Below, piece after piece: positions 32,447 to 45,582 of a stretch of DNA of 64,000 bases. The translations under genes and the position numbers were made by a program. Source of the DNA: Rostrohypoxylon terebratum (lineage: Eukaryota; Ascomycota; Sordariomycetes; Xylariales; Hypoxylaceae); the NCBI GenBank assembly GCA_022497145.1, contig MU385960.1, positions 1 through 64,000 of the forward strand, read 5' to 3'. Position 1 is the stretch's first letter. Every line of letters starts with the position of its first letter. The notes under the pieces are model-generated. The model did not search any database and was not told where the DNA came from. It worked only from the letters and a program-made list of their open reading frames with translations.

Positions 32447-35400
32447 GACGTAAGACGACCGACGAAGTACGGTAACCAGGATGGGAACTCTTCGAGATTG
32501 GATGGGGATGGGAGATGGAGATAGACGGGTGTAAGGATACTTCTTATATAGTGTAGTGTAGTGTAGTGTAGTGTATTTAACTTAACAATCCAGAGATCGG
32601 GTTTGTCATGCAAATACCGTGCTGCTATGGAGCATGAATCGATCCAAAGGTATAATAAAGACTGATAATAGACTCAACCTCGACGATAGCCTGAATCATA
32701 ATATGATTTTGTTTCGTTTTTCCTGATATCCAGTTATGATTTCAGGGAAATCAGGAGTTGGGATCGGTCACGAGAATTTCGATAAACCGGAGAATTTGTG
32801 ACGACGACAATTGTAACGATGTTTGTGACTCGGGAATTTAATGGTGGAATCAATGAGTTCAATAGGTCAATGGTGGAATCAATGTCACGCCCCAGCTTGG
32901 TGACTTGGGGACTTGGTGAAAAAGATGAAGGGTTATATGGTTCCGTCGTCCGTATTCTGACCCTCTCTCCAAGCCGATAGTGGATATTTCAATCGGAAAG
33001 TTGTCGACAATGTCTAATGAGATTCAAGCGATGCCAATAAGATGTCGTCCACCTGGTAAGCTGATCGTCCGGGGGTTTCCAGCACTCCTGTGGAATGTAA
33101 CTAACCACTCGAGTAAAACCGGATCAGGCAAGGTGCAAGGTCCACGGTCTTCCCAGGAACCCGCAGATGCGTCTGTCTGATATGCCTTATGTTTTATTAT
33201 ATACTACTAGGAATAGGTAGTCACGGTAGTGAATGTGGTGGATGACTCTTGCCAGCCACGAGGACACAGGTAAGTACCTAGAGGCTAGAGTTGTGACAGC
33301 GGTCCGGTGGTGCCCGTCGTGTGTTTCCCTTCGTTATTCTCGCCGTTGCGCGCGCCCTGTCGAAATGAACGGGTTGCGGATTGTAACGGAACCGAAGAGG
33401 CAGTCAAGGTAGCACGGTAGCAATTTGTAGAGAAAAGCTTAGTAGCTGCCAAATATGTACATATCTACCTTGGTCCTTGGCTAGGTAGGTAGGTTGGCTG
33501 GTTGGTGGTAGCCCTGGAGGCAGATAGTGGTAATTACCTAGGTATAGGTAACCTCCAGCTCCTACATATCTGGGACCTGGGTACCGTTGAAGATAAGAGT
33601 CATGCAGGCTGCTGCAAGGCACCTCAGACGGGATCCCTTCAAGTCGTCGGTAGGCGGTAGTCAACTATAGCCACTTACAGCCACTACCTTGGTAACTTGG
33701 AACCCTTGGAATTAGAAATAGACACTTCGCTCTTGTTTCCCGAATCTTGTGTAATGCTGTGCTGTGTGTATGGTGTATGTATGTACTTGTACTATGATGT
33801 ACTTGGTGTACTAAGGTAGGGACGGAGGATTGGCTCCAGGGAGGCTTGTACTAATAATGTCAGACCGTCCAGGACTCGACTGGTTTGGGGCTAGACCTGC
33901 AGGGGGAGGCGGCGTTGTGTGGGGGTCTCGTTGGAATCCTCGACGTTTAAGAACCTCGAAGCCCTCTGTTGCAACTTGCAAGGAACTTGAAGCGACGTCA
34001 GGGTGCGAGAGAAGGGAATAAGAGGAGTAGCCTGGCAGTAGGTGAGATGAGCGTGCGAGGAATAATAGAGAGCTACTAAGTCGTTCATCCGATTGCTACC
34101 AGTCTCGTGACTTTTCTATTACTAGAAGTGGAGTGGATTGCGACATGAGCTGATCCACCGCTAATGAAACGATAAGTTCGATCGTCACCGCGTCTCACGA
34201 TACTATGTACTGATGTGCGGATGTGTGTATGGATGCAGTTAGGGGAGGAGCAGCCTTCACTTTCCATCCAACCATGGAAGGAGATCCAGAGTGGGTTATG
34301 GTCGTGTCTTTGGACCGTAAAATCTTACACAATTGTTTGGTTTGGTTTGGTAGGTAGGTTAGGTAGGTATCTATGGAATCTCAAGGAGCGGAAACGCCGT
34401 CTTAGAAAGCAGCTGCTAGCCTAGGGTGAGCTTTTAGAAGAAAATGTGTAGGCAAGTAGTCAAGTAGGCATAGAAGTATAGAGATATAAAGACACAGAGG
34501 AGGGGAGGTGTTTGTCCAAACCGATGGTCGGAGTGCTTGGACCGTCCACTCGTCCACTTGTGAGCAGCGGATGATGGGTAAGGTGAGAAACCCGAAAAAG
34601 CTGATGATGGATCCTCTTTGCTTTGAAACCCAATTCGTGGCACCCAATCAATGAGAAGGTCCGTGATTAGGCTTAGGCTCAAGATTACCACGATCGAGGC
34701 CAGCAAATAAGCCAGCAAATAATAAGCCGCGGGGTCGAATAGCTCTTGTATCTTAAATGTACACCTTGGACACCTTGGACCTTGGTATTTCGATCAGGGT
34801 AAATCAGGTCACCATCACCCACAAGATTCCGGTCCTTGGGGAAATCGGATCGGTGAAGATGAAACTAAAATAAAGTCGATATTCGTCGTAATAAACGGGG
34901 AGCACAGACGGTCCAATCTAGTTACACTAGTGTAGTCCTTGGATAAGTTGGATCGCCAAGAAAGATGGATCGATGCTGTAAACAGCCCTGGACGCTCGCG
35001 AAGTTGAGGATTAATAGTCTAAAAGATGACGCAACAAGTCGTCTTTCTTTTATTATCCCTAAACCTCTTCTAGTGTCAGATGCATTAACTCGGGCATAAT
35101 ATATTCATGGTAGATGCTCCCTTTTGACCGGACATGCCGCTAACAAATGTGATTGCTCACCCTGTTTCTCGATTATATTGAAGTTTTCGCCCTCTACGTT
35201 GTCTGATCTCGTATAGTTCATGAGGTGGGTATCGCAATGTCGGGTGCGTTGGTTGACAATGCCGTGTCGAGTGATTGAGGCTAAGGGGAAATACAGGGCG
35301 ACAAAGTGTAACCTGTAAATGAAATTAAAAAAATGGTAAGACGGGTGTTGCCCTCTCTCGTGCGCGTCCCGAAGCGTCCGTGATCAATCATCAGCCACTT

Positions 35401-38400
35401 ACTTGAACGGGACACTAGACTTAGTAGATGATGTATCATATATCTAGTAGTATGGCGACTGTTATTATTTTCGTCTTAGCTTTCCGCTATTCTCCACCGG
35501 AGAGCATAGCTTAATGGCTTATAGTCTGGCTTGTGTCTGTGTCTTCGTAGCCTCATGGACCTATCGCTTCTAATAAATTTCAAGGTTGACAAGAACGCTT
35601 ATTCTCGGCTCGAGTGAAGAAATAAGAGAGATAAATCCGGCAGGCTGGTCGATGGATTGTTTAATAGGATCGCGATATCTAGCATCTAGCAGATGGGAAT
35701 TTAGTGCAATCCCTAGGTTCTAGGTCCTAGGTCATAGGATGCACGTCGACGCTGTGGGCAGGACGGGACCCCAAACGTCCCAAGGAGTCGGATCCGAGGA
35801 TTAGGTATGCGGTTTGGCCTTCGTTTCGTCTATTGCTAGAAGCTTAGGTACCTAGCACTTATCCTTGGGGGCTGTTCTAAATTGATTATTTATGTTTACG
35901 AGGTGTCATATGGCCACAATTCAAGTGAGCACTAGTAGACAATATTGACCGACAGTGTTAGAGGCAGCTTGCTTTGCTATGCTAAACGAAGCAAGCATGA
36001 CGTACCCTCCTGTTGAGCCTCTCCGTGCGTCTGTGTAGCGCTGTGGTACAGGATATGGGTACATGCCGCATAAGCCGTCTGTGTCTCTAATTCGACATGT
36101 CTGCATGTGTGGCCATGTATGGCTACATGGCGGCCTGTATTAGCACGGGTTCTGACATGAACGATGTTCACCTACTCCATCATGTCTCGAATGTCATGAT
36201 GTTCGTGGTGATCTCTTATCTTCAACCGCTCCTTGCGTCGGACGGGCGATATTTACGCGTTGTGGCGAGTAGATTACAGCTATAATTCCCATAATTTTGT
36301 TATTCTTCGCGCAGGTGAGACCGGACAGAACGCACGTACATTACATATACGCACGCAGGCATCCACACCCACACAACACACAGCATCGCATAACGCGTTT
36401 TTTTTTTTGCGCCTCCACCTACGCCCCATCGTGCTCGAGGTTGGAGGGGCTGGGTGATGGATATCCAGCCGATAACCGAAGAGGAGACCCTGATGGAGCC
36501 CTCATATCTTTGTTCCTATCTCTAATCCTCTAGTGTAGATTTCTGAAGTGAAGGGATAAGCAAGTACCCGACGCACGTCGAAGAATTCGGTCAAGCCATA
36601 AGAGGCCAGGCCGGAATGAATGGTCCTCGCTGCAAAGGAAGCCATCCATCGATAGTATGGTCTAATGACATGATCCAAAAGACGTGCTATTAGAGGACCC
36701 AAAAGCGATGAAGAACTGGGGAAGCGTTTCAGCTCTCTAACTCGCTGCTTGTACATTAACTTGGCTGCATCGGATGTACTGCCACGAGGTCGCCTTCTAC
36801 CCGCACTAGCGATGCGATATGATACGACAATAGTATATGAAGAAGCTCCGTTAGCATCGATCTGGTAGAGGCTGATCTACAAACCGGAACATCCGACGAG
36901 ATAGCAAATGTCTAGTAATGTCTAGTCTAGTAGTAGTGACGTCTGGTGGTCTAGTGGTTTAGTGGTTTAGTGGCAGAATGGTAGGAATGGTTAGAATTGT
37001 AATAGGCTCATGCCCACTACCATTACTACTACCACCACTACTATTACCTCTGCCACTAACAGCTTCCTATTAGGTAGGGATAAATAACGTATGGATAGAT
37101 CCAAACTTTGGTCGATGCCTCGTGATAGCCTGGTAGTGGTAAGTAACCATTCGTGGTTGGACCGGTTGAGATCATCGGCGTTATTGAAATGACGGTACGA
37201 GATACATCCAACATGCAACGTACATGATGGTGTACAAGGTTACAAAAAGATGGACATTCCCACAGTGGACAGAATTAGAAACACTTTAAGCACTTCAAGT
37301 GACTTTACTACTACTACTACATAGTACTAGTATTACTATGAACTAGGTAGGGAGGGGTACGTACTATGTATGACATATGTAGGTGGGGTGCTCGGACCTC
37401 TTCTGTGGCGGTGGCTCATGGTTTGTGGAGCCTGCCCCGGTCTATGCCCTGTATGCCCCAAGTCTGAGGTTTTATATACATGGGTACGAAGTACGAAGTA
37501 CTAAATAATAAAAAAATGTAGAAATGGCAACACCAACCCCAGAGCACTTGGAGTTGAAGTTGCCTTGGAGTTGTCTTGGAGTTGCCTTCTACGTACATAG
37601 CTTGACTGAAGGGAACAATTCGATCCACAATCCGGGAAATCTTGCTTTCCGTCAGTCTCCCCGTACAGGCTAGGTAGTAGGTACTAGGTAGGCTAGCAAG
37701 GTGCCCTAATTGAGCTAATTGAGCTAATTGAGACCCCGGCCGGCAATGGTTTTGATTGGCGCCAGTCGCGTCCTTCCCAAAATATAATCCACTCTTCTTT
37801 TTTTTCCCTTTACTACTTCGTACTTATACTTATTACATCGCTTTACTTCTCAATTTCCTCCACCTTGACACCTTTTTGACTACCTTGAACCGCCGATACA
37901 CCAATACACCATTTTCATACTGCCACACACCCGAATGTCATGTAGCTCGTTACCCTGTTACCCTAGCCGGTACCACCTACATGATCCATGGATAATCTAC
38001 CTACCTAGTAGGTACCCAAGCTGCCTTCTTGCATAGATACATTGGCGTGGGTAGGCATACAGCATACATACACAGACGCAGACACGGACACGGACACGGA
38101 CACATACAACATCCACATACATAGCATAATACGGTACATTACAGTTCGGACGACGACTACATAGTAATACGCTTTTACCCTATCGACGAAAGAGCTCCAT
38201 CTCTATCTCCATACATACCCATCTCCATATCCATCACCATCACCATCACCAGACGAATGATCGGAGACAGGGTTATTCATTACTATAATTGACTAGAGAG
38301 TCTAGTCTAGGAAGAGGTCAGTACGTGTGGCAGATGCGACCTTATCGACCGTCCTTGTGGCTCATCCCGCCTCTCACCCTGTCTTCACCCTGTCCTTAAC

Positions 38401-41400
38401 CCATGCGCGTCTATCCGGTTCTAACCCTGCTTGTTACCTACCTGCCTGCCTAGAAGACGATTGATCTCTAATCCGTTGCTCAACTGCCGATGGAATAGAA
38501 AGCCATCGTCTAGGGGGTTAGGGGGTAGTCTAGGGGGTGGACTAGGGTTTGTTAAACTAGACCAACCTATTACTAGGTAGTAGAGATTCGATATGATTAT
38601 AGCGACGACTCACCGACGATTCGAGATTCGATTTGAGGTTTGAGGTTTGAGATTTGAGAGCATTATACTGCGCTCTCAGACTGAGACATTCATTTCCTAA
38701 CTTTCATTTTCCAACAACCCAGCTACCAGATTCAATGCGTTCCTCGCCATGGCTTGCTTTACGTCTTGGCTTCGTCATGTTCCTCCTATTTACATTCAAT
38801 GTTACCCTGTCCTTGCTTTTGGGTATGATAGACGTCAAGAGCTGAGAAATCCTGAAACGAAACTGCGCGCCGGGCTGAGGTGAATAAGAACCAATGCCAG
38901 AGCTAGAAAACTTTTCCCTTTCACATTGTTGGTCAAAGTCAAGGCCATCTTGGAAGGGCGAGCTATCCCCGAGGTTGCTTGGTTTTTACCCCTTGTCTCC
39001 CTGTCTACCGTTGCCTTCTTTGCAAATCTTGAGCCTCATGCGGCGCATCCTTACCAATTTAGATCGATTCTATCACCTTTCCATTACTACCATTATATGG
39101 TACTGCCTATAAAATGGTCGATCACGGGGGTTTTCACGCCCGGCTACCAGCGACTTTACGGATTATACTAGGTATAGTCACCAACAAAATTGTTGTGGCA
39201 ATATATCATCTCAGACCACACCGTCCAAGAACGGCCAACCTCGTTGAAACACCCCAAGCAATAAATATCACAGAAACACCCAGACATTGTATAGGAAGGC
39301 CGATGTTGCTTGTCACGTTACCAAGTAAATTGACACGATGATTGGTCTCAGTCTCCGTGATAGCTCAGGCGTAAGGGGTTCATTCACAAGTGTGAAGAAG
39401 AAACTAAGCGCTACATGTATAGGTAGCTCACCAAGTGAGACAAAGTCATGAGCATCTACGTATAGAGGTCAAATATCGTCAGTATACCCTCATCCTCTCA
39501 TGTCTTCTCGTCTCTCCTCGTCTCTTCTCGTGCCATTATAATAAAAAGTGTGTCCGAAAGAAGCGATAGTTCGCTTATCACCCTTCGCTCGTCCCTCATG
39601 ACCCGTAAGGACGAGGTTATTCCCGAGATTGCTCGATGGACTAAGTGAGAACGAGCCTAGCCCCTCTACGTACGAAAAAGGTCAGCCACTGTTCCCAAAA
39701 CGTTTGCGGTGTGGCCACACCGTTTGTGTTATAGACGAATCACCAGCCAATTACCATCACCACTGCGATCCCGCTTGATGAACTCCCCCACACCATCCTC
39801 AGACTTGGTCAAATACCAAGATCCATATGGATACCTACTACCTACCGTTTAACACCTACCACCTACCACCTACCACCTACCACCTACATACCCATGGTAC
39901 ATACTACATACCATACCTAAGTATGGTACGTACGTACATTAGATCAGACTCCTAAAGACTAACCCGCACGGTACCCGCTCATTCTTCAGCCCAATCTCTA
40001 CCTACAGTGTGCATACCTACTTAGTAGCTATCTTCCATGACCCCTCGTGTTATGTTGCCGTCTCTAATTCTGGGATGCAACTCATGGGTTCATGGGTTCA
40101 TGGCCTTGGAATTCTCCAACTATATACGCTGATGGCTTAACCACAATCAGTAAGCTTCGTCAGCCGAGCCAATCACCTGTCTTGGGTGATCTCGACCCGA
40201 CCTCTGGCGCATACACAGCATGTATGATATCTCGCTTAGAATATTGGCTGGGAACCATACATTCTAGAACGAGATTCAGAAACATAATCCAAGATAGGAG
40301 TTCAAGCCGTATCGTCTGAACCCCTCACTCACCTACGCGATACTACCAACCAGTTCGCCATCACCTCAAACATCAAGAGCCCCCATATTGGACCTATCAG
40401 AAGTATCGAATTTCACCGAGGGATCGTCGAGCTATTTCCATTTTCGTGGGTCCCAACCAAAATGCACCTCGCATCCCATGACGCCGTTGTCTTATGCTTA
40501 AACATCCTAGACACCCTTTTCTCTCCGCTGCAGTGCAACAAGGCTAACCCTCGTCTCCCGACCATCCGAGCAGGGTTTGGTTCTGCAAGGGTGCAATCTG
40601 ATCGACTGTCAAGGCCGTCGAGATCCTATGATCTGCGAGATTTCCCTTTCACGCACAGCCTAGGACCCTTACACCCTCTCGAGCTTGGTCTAGCTATCAT
40701 GGGATGCGCCATCCCCCACATCAGCCCTCCATCAGCCACCACATGCATCATGGACGCGATGAGACATACGCAAGCGCTTGCACCCGTAGTTTGTGCAGCG
40801 CGCGTTCCACTTTCCGTCATATCTACCCACACTGCGCCGTCTACTAGGTAGAGCATTCACTGATGTCTATTAGAGTCCGTAATCGACTAGGTTAAAATAC
40901 CTACCTACCTAGCTACCTTGCTACTAGCATCTACCTATCCTGGCCACAGGCTTATTACCTATTACCGGTGACATCCGACAGTTTCGGTTCTCAGATGCAA
41001 TATCGTATGTCTGTAGCTGATCGGTACCATTCTAACACCGACTGAGGATCCTGCACAACTCCGGTGTAACTGACACCGATCGATGGAGACAGATAGCCAT
41101 TAGATATTCACTAGTCTGGCAGATCGGTGCGTTGCTATGATGAGATCCGCATATAATACCCCAAGCGCAAGCGCTCGACGGCAGAAAAAACCATCACGGC
41201 TATCGCTGCAGGTCAACATGACGTGCAGCTGTCATTTAGATAGTGCGCCGGGAGAAGAAGGTGGGCAATCTTGATTTCGTATGAAGGGAGGCGGGTATGT
41301 AAGACCGGCGGAGTTGGTGAGCTTCGACCTGCCTATTCGGAGCTCATTTTCGGAGATCTTTTTACGGAATATAATAAACATACATGAGCACCGGGACCGC

Positions 41401-42247
41401 GAGAAACGTATGATAATGACGATGGCGCTATTCGCGATCAACGCCCGCCGCCATCGGACTGGAAGGGCGCCCGAGAGGTAAGTACGCTACGGATATGCAT
41501 GGAGTGTCTATATCTTATTTTACAAACTACTTACTAGTTGACGAGGATATGGCGGAGAACAAAACGGCCTGATGAAGACCTGACTATTGGTTAGACGACA
41601 AACTCGACATGACCGGAATACAACGATCCTAATACAACACAGGTTCTAGCTACTATTGGCGGATCCCATTCCACTTTTTGAGGCTTCTCAAACTACCTCT
41701 CGTCCGAACGTCAGAGAGACGTAGAATCAACCTAGAATCCCAGATACTCAGCTTATATTTCCACGCATAAACTCGATCTTTGCAAGGCTGTTCCCAGAAA
41801 TGTGGATATAGATTTCGAAATCTCGCTTCCCCGGGCCGTGCCATCTTGCATCTTTGCATATTTGCATCCATGGTGTTGCGAGTTCTGCCTCGCTAGCCCT
41901 AACTAGCCCTGCCTTGGATGTACAGTTGCATGAGGATTCTTGAAATTAGAAAAGGGGAAAAAAAGTTGGACATGTCATTGTCCGTGACAAGGACCTATGT
42001 ATATGTAGGACCTAGGTATGCTACCTAGTTATGCTGGTCTTGTAAGTCGGTAGTCGAGTAATCCCTGTCCCTCCCTCCTCCATTTCTTCCTCTGACCCCA
42101 TTCCGTGCATTCCTGTGTGCGTCTGTGTGTCTCCGGGGTATGCCGGCATACATACATATCCATACATGTAGATACCACACAGTTATAGTACTTGCATACC
42201 TACCTACATAGTAGTACTAGACGATACTCACACATACACTACCCATC

Positions 42248-42318
42248 TTACCCATTACCCATTACCCATTACCCATTACCCATTACCCATTACCCATTAC
42301 CCACTACCCACTACCCAC
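42248..42318. repeat. Heptamer array TTACCCA x~10
   Basis: About seven perfect TTACCCA units followed by about three CTACCCA variants. It resembles, but is not, the TTAGGG/CCCTAA telomere repeat; the unit is 7 bp. Confidence 0.9.
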
Positions 42319-42974
42319 TCTTGGTATACCACTTTACGTCTACCTATCCACCACACCCACCCGCTACCTAGACGTACGCACTTAATTACTTAACTCCATT
42401 GAGGCCCTGCGCCCCTTCATCGCGTCCGCGAGACCCCATGTGACCGGGTTCGGGATATGGATTATTAGTCACTGCCGCGCCGCGTGATGGTTGCCTGCCC
42501 GTCTGTTTTCGCGCTTTCTGTCTCCCTAACTACCTACTTAGCGTCTACCTGTCTACTATGTAGGTAAGTACGTACCTAGATACTATACATATCACCTATG
42601 TGTACTCCATAATATTATGTCTACCTAATCTATCCGCGGCGTCCGTGGGTTCGAATAGTCTGACGCCCAATCGCGTCTCCCCTTCGTGCCGTGTGGGTCG
42701 CCGTCCTGGCCTCCGGGTCCCCCCCTTTTTTAGACTTGACATAACTAGGCCCTAAATCCTTCCGTGCCCTTTGATGTCTTTGGGCTTTAATTGCACTTTC
42801 CTGCGCATGTATTACGATAAGGATACCTGGTAGGTAACAAGATACCTACCTACGTGATTCGATTTTCGTGATCTGATCGCGCAGTCCTGGGGTTGTAGGT
42901 ACCAGGTATGTATAGTGTCAGGCTTGGAGTAGTGGAGGGAAAGGAAGGGAAGGGGATGAGGGGCTGGTAGGTCG

Positions 42975-43231
42975 TCACGCTCGAGATTTCGGGCTGACGT
43001 CTTTTGGTTGTGGCGCGCACAGTTTGCCACTCTGGCCAGACTAACGGATGGAGTGGGTGGTGAGGTGAATGGGTGTGTCTTGTTTACCTTGTTGTTGAGA
43101 GATGTTTCTTGGCTCGTGGCTTCAAAGGCAGATAAGCTAGCAGTTAGAGAGGAATTTCGTTTTGCTTTTCCCTGATTGTCTGAGAGAGGCCTCGTCATCT
43201 CGCCGGTTGTTGACGATGCCGGTAGAGACAT
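42975..43231 (-). CDS. Possible small two-exon protein, unknown function
   Basis: An ATG at 43231 opens a 48-codon exon (43231-43088; MSLPASSTTGEMTRPLSDNQ... to ...ETSLNNK). A GTAAAC donor leads to a 47-nt intron (43087-43041, ending GTTAG), and then a phase-0 second exon (43040-42975) adds SGQSGKLCAPQPKDVSPKSRA before TGA, giving 69 aa. The peptide is hydrophilic, Ser/Thr/Lys-rich and presumably disordered. The unspliced frame also stays open for 139 codons, but its later part is Pro/His-rich and less natural. Family unknown; the only gene candidate in a long empty region. Confidence 0.35.
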
Positions 43232-44542
43232 TCGGGTAGCTGCCTAAGTTTAGGATCAACTCAGCCTTAGTGTAGATACCTACCTAGGTATTTCCTCAAC
43301 GACTAGCGTCATGGGTTATGCGACTTTGCCTTCTTGCGCCCGTGTTTTTCGACTTCAACATTGTCTCAAAGGATGTATGTTCAAGTTTCCCCGGAGGGAT
43401 CAGGTCGCATATATGAACATGTTTCAGCGTCGGCGCAGTCATGACCAGTAGATTTTACCCAGAGACTAGAATAGAAGTTGAAAAACAAGAATGACAATTC
43501 TGCAAGTGTTCTTAGTTCGGTTGGCATGAAAAGCCATCTCAGGAGTTTCTCTGTGTATGTCAATTGATACCTAGGTATGCATGACATGTTGACGCTAGAC
43601 AATCAAGCTTGACTACCTAGACATCGTTCGATCTGCCTAGTTCTCTTCTGAACTACCTATCTAGATTCTCACGAGTTGATTCATAATATACTCTCAAGGT
43701 AGATTGCAAATTTTGAGACAAGATATCCCAATCGCGAACTCAACGCTTTACTGTTGAGTTGATAAACTCCTGTCATTATGGAGTACGTAACTTTAGCTAT
43801 CGCATGATTAGAGCCTCGGGGTTTAATAACCAGCTTCTCTTTGACGAACAGGTACTTGGATAGGGATTTCGAGTTCGTAATAAACTAGGTACCTAGCGTG
43901 CGATTATCCCCCTTATTGAGTGAAAACATCGTCTTGCTACTATAGAGTAAGCGATCGAATGAGCATCCACGATACCCAGAATTATTTTACGATTATTCTA
44001 CTCTATCTTCTGAACGATCTCAGTTTGGATTCTCAAGTCTCTAGATCTTACCAGGTATACATAGCTCGCTCTTAATTAGACTGCTATGTGGCTAGTACTG
44101 TAATCCAGGGACATTATACTCAGCGACCGCATGTTAAAATCGTGCTATATTTTATTCTATGTATGCGTAACTAGAAGCGATAGTATACGATAAGTATAAT
44201 TCACTGCTATAGAAAGTTTCAGCTATACTTTTTATGCATCCAGGTAGTAATATTGTAGGATCAAGGACATGACCCTCTTCCCCTTATTAGACTCATGGGC
44301 ACCGTTATTTTCCTCACTAATGCATTGCAAGATTAAGATGATACATTTATGAGCGATATAGTTCTCACTAGAGTTTAGATATCCATTGCTAGCCAGTTAT
44401 TTGTGTCTTATTCTAACATAGCTCGCTACATGAGGTTGTACCTGGGCTACTTTGCCCTCCGTACTTTACAAAACCAAACCACCTCAAACTTATCCCGCCA
44501 TCCGGGAACCATTGACAGTAGTCATACGAGTTCGAATATAGC
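43232..44542. other. Spacer
   Basis: AT-rich sequence without supported gene; the 3' flank of the AA9 gene lies at its right end. Confidence 0.5.
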
Positions 44543-45582
44543 TTAGCAGGTCATCTAGAAAGAGTCAGCTCCTTGTTACTTGTCAGTTCGACATGGCGAA
44601 ACTTACCGGAGCGGGTCCGGGAACGATGTAGGAAGTGAAGTTGTTGTAGATCTGATAGCCAATTAGTTATACCCTAATATTCGCTGGAATTCGAGAAATA
44701 GCAAACTCACATTGGCAGTGTATCCGGGGTCTGTGTCCTTGAAAGCGCCGGGAATTACGACGGTCTCGGGGTTGTAGCTACCGCTTCCACCCGATACCTT
44801 GACCTGAGCACAGGAGATGTAGAATTGAGGGATTCCCGATGGCCAGGGGTTGTGGATGGCTAGAGACTGGATTCGCAGTAGGTACTCTCCATCCTCGATG
44901 CAGCTAGGGATGGTGTAGGTGTACGAGCCGGACATGTCCCATACTGCCTGACCGCTGGAGAAATCAGGAGCTGTAGGCATGAGTTAGCAAGAAAATCACA
45001 CGCGAGATCAGCGAGAGTGCTGGATGCTTACCAAAGTCCTTAATCTTGAACCATTCGCCGCTTGCGTCGTAGTCAGAAGCAGCGCCCGGGGCCTTCGACA
45101 TGTAGATTGAGATCGGTCCTTGGTGGTACACAGGCTAGCAAGCGGGTTAGTCTGAACAATGGAGTTGAGAGGACGGTTGTCATGGATACGTACGGTGTCG
45201 AGGGTGAAAGTGAATTGTTCGCCGGCCTTCACATCTACAGTCTCAGTGTCGGCGCCTTCTGCGCCAACATTGCATCTTAGGTCATTTGAGGTCAGATCTA
45301 CGCTAGGTAATTAGCGAAAATCTACAGTATAAGGGTTCGAAAAACTTACCCGTGACGGGAGAGTTGTAGTTGCTGTTCTGTCGAACTATTGAAAACATAA
45401 TCGCATTAGCACTTGGTACTTGTTCCCCTCGGGACGGTACCAAGGTTATCTTGAAAGCCCGACTTACTATACTCGAATACACCGTACTCGGTCGCGTCAA
45501 TAGAGAGCTGTTGGAAGATGTAGTGGGCCGAGACACCATTTGCCGCTAGGGCAGCGACAGCAACGTTGGCGAAGTTCTTCAT
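44543..45582 (-). CDS. AA9 lytic polysaccharide monooxygenase
   Basis: Seven exons: 45582-45468, 45385-45350, 45297-45194, 45134-45032, 44970-44711, 44651-44607 and 44554-44543; 224 aa. The product is secreted and copper-dependent, oxidatively cleaving cellulose or related glucans. Seen: signal peptide MKNFANVAVAALAANGVSA followed at once by His20, the mature N-terminal His of the copper brace. His89 in VYHQGPISIYMSKAP is the second brace ligand. His159, Gln168 and Tyr170 (LAIH...PQFYISCAQ) are the second-sphere and axial residues, and Cys59/Cys173 the usual disulfide. No CBM1 follows; the protein ends PGPAPMTC. The last coding exon is only 12 nt. The start is the ATG at 45582. All phases close. 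Function points to plant-biomass breakdown and a saprotrophic or plant-associated habit. Confidence 0.93.

Larger units (their letters stand above)
29658..42974. other. Gene-free region of about 13.3 kb rich in tandem repeats
   Basis: No ORF here has recognisable domain content or convincing splicing; the longest ATG frames (for example 40462-40851, 128 codons) look random. The region is filled with short tandem arrays: GTCTTG-type hexamers (30221-30308), GGGTTAC and TTTGCGG heptamers (31588-31650), CTGGCTGA (32191-32220), GGGTTATGGT (32300-32345), ACGCAAC (32419-32446), TAGTG (32553-32578), CCACCTA (39848-39890) and TTACCCA (42248-42318). There are also many CCTAGG/GGTACC palindromes and poly-A runs. 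It could be the extended regulatory region of the CCCH gene, hold non-coding transcripts, or be simply degenerate. Confidence 0.6.

Noticed and set aside
36097..41481. Several 60-130-codon ATG ORFs in the gene desert (for example 40462-40851)
   Set aside because: Residue composition is like random translation of repeat-rich DNA, with no motifs or credible introns.
42636..42668. GGGTTCGAATAG that resembles a tRNA T-loop
   Set aside because: The flanks do not form a T-stem or acceptor stem and no A-box lies at the right distance.
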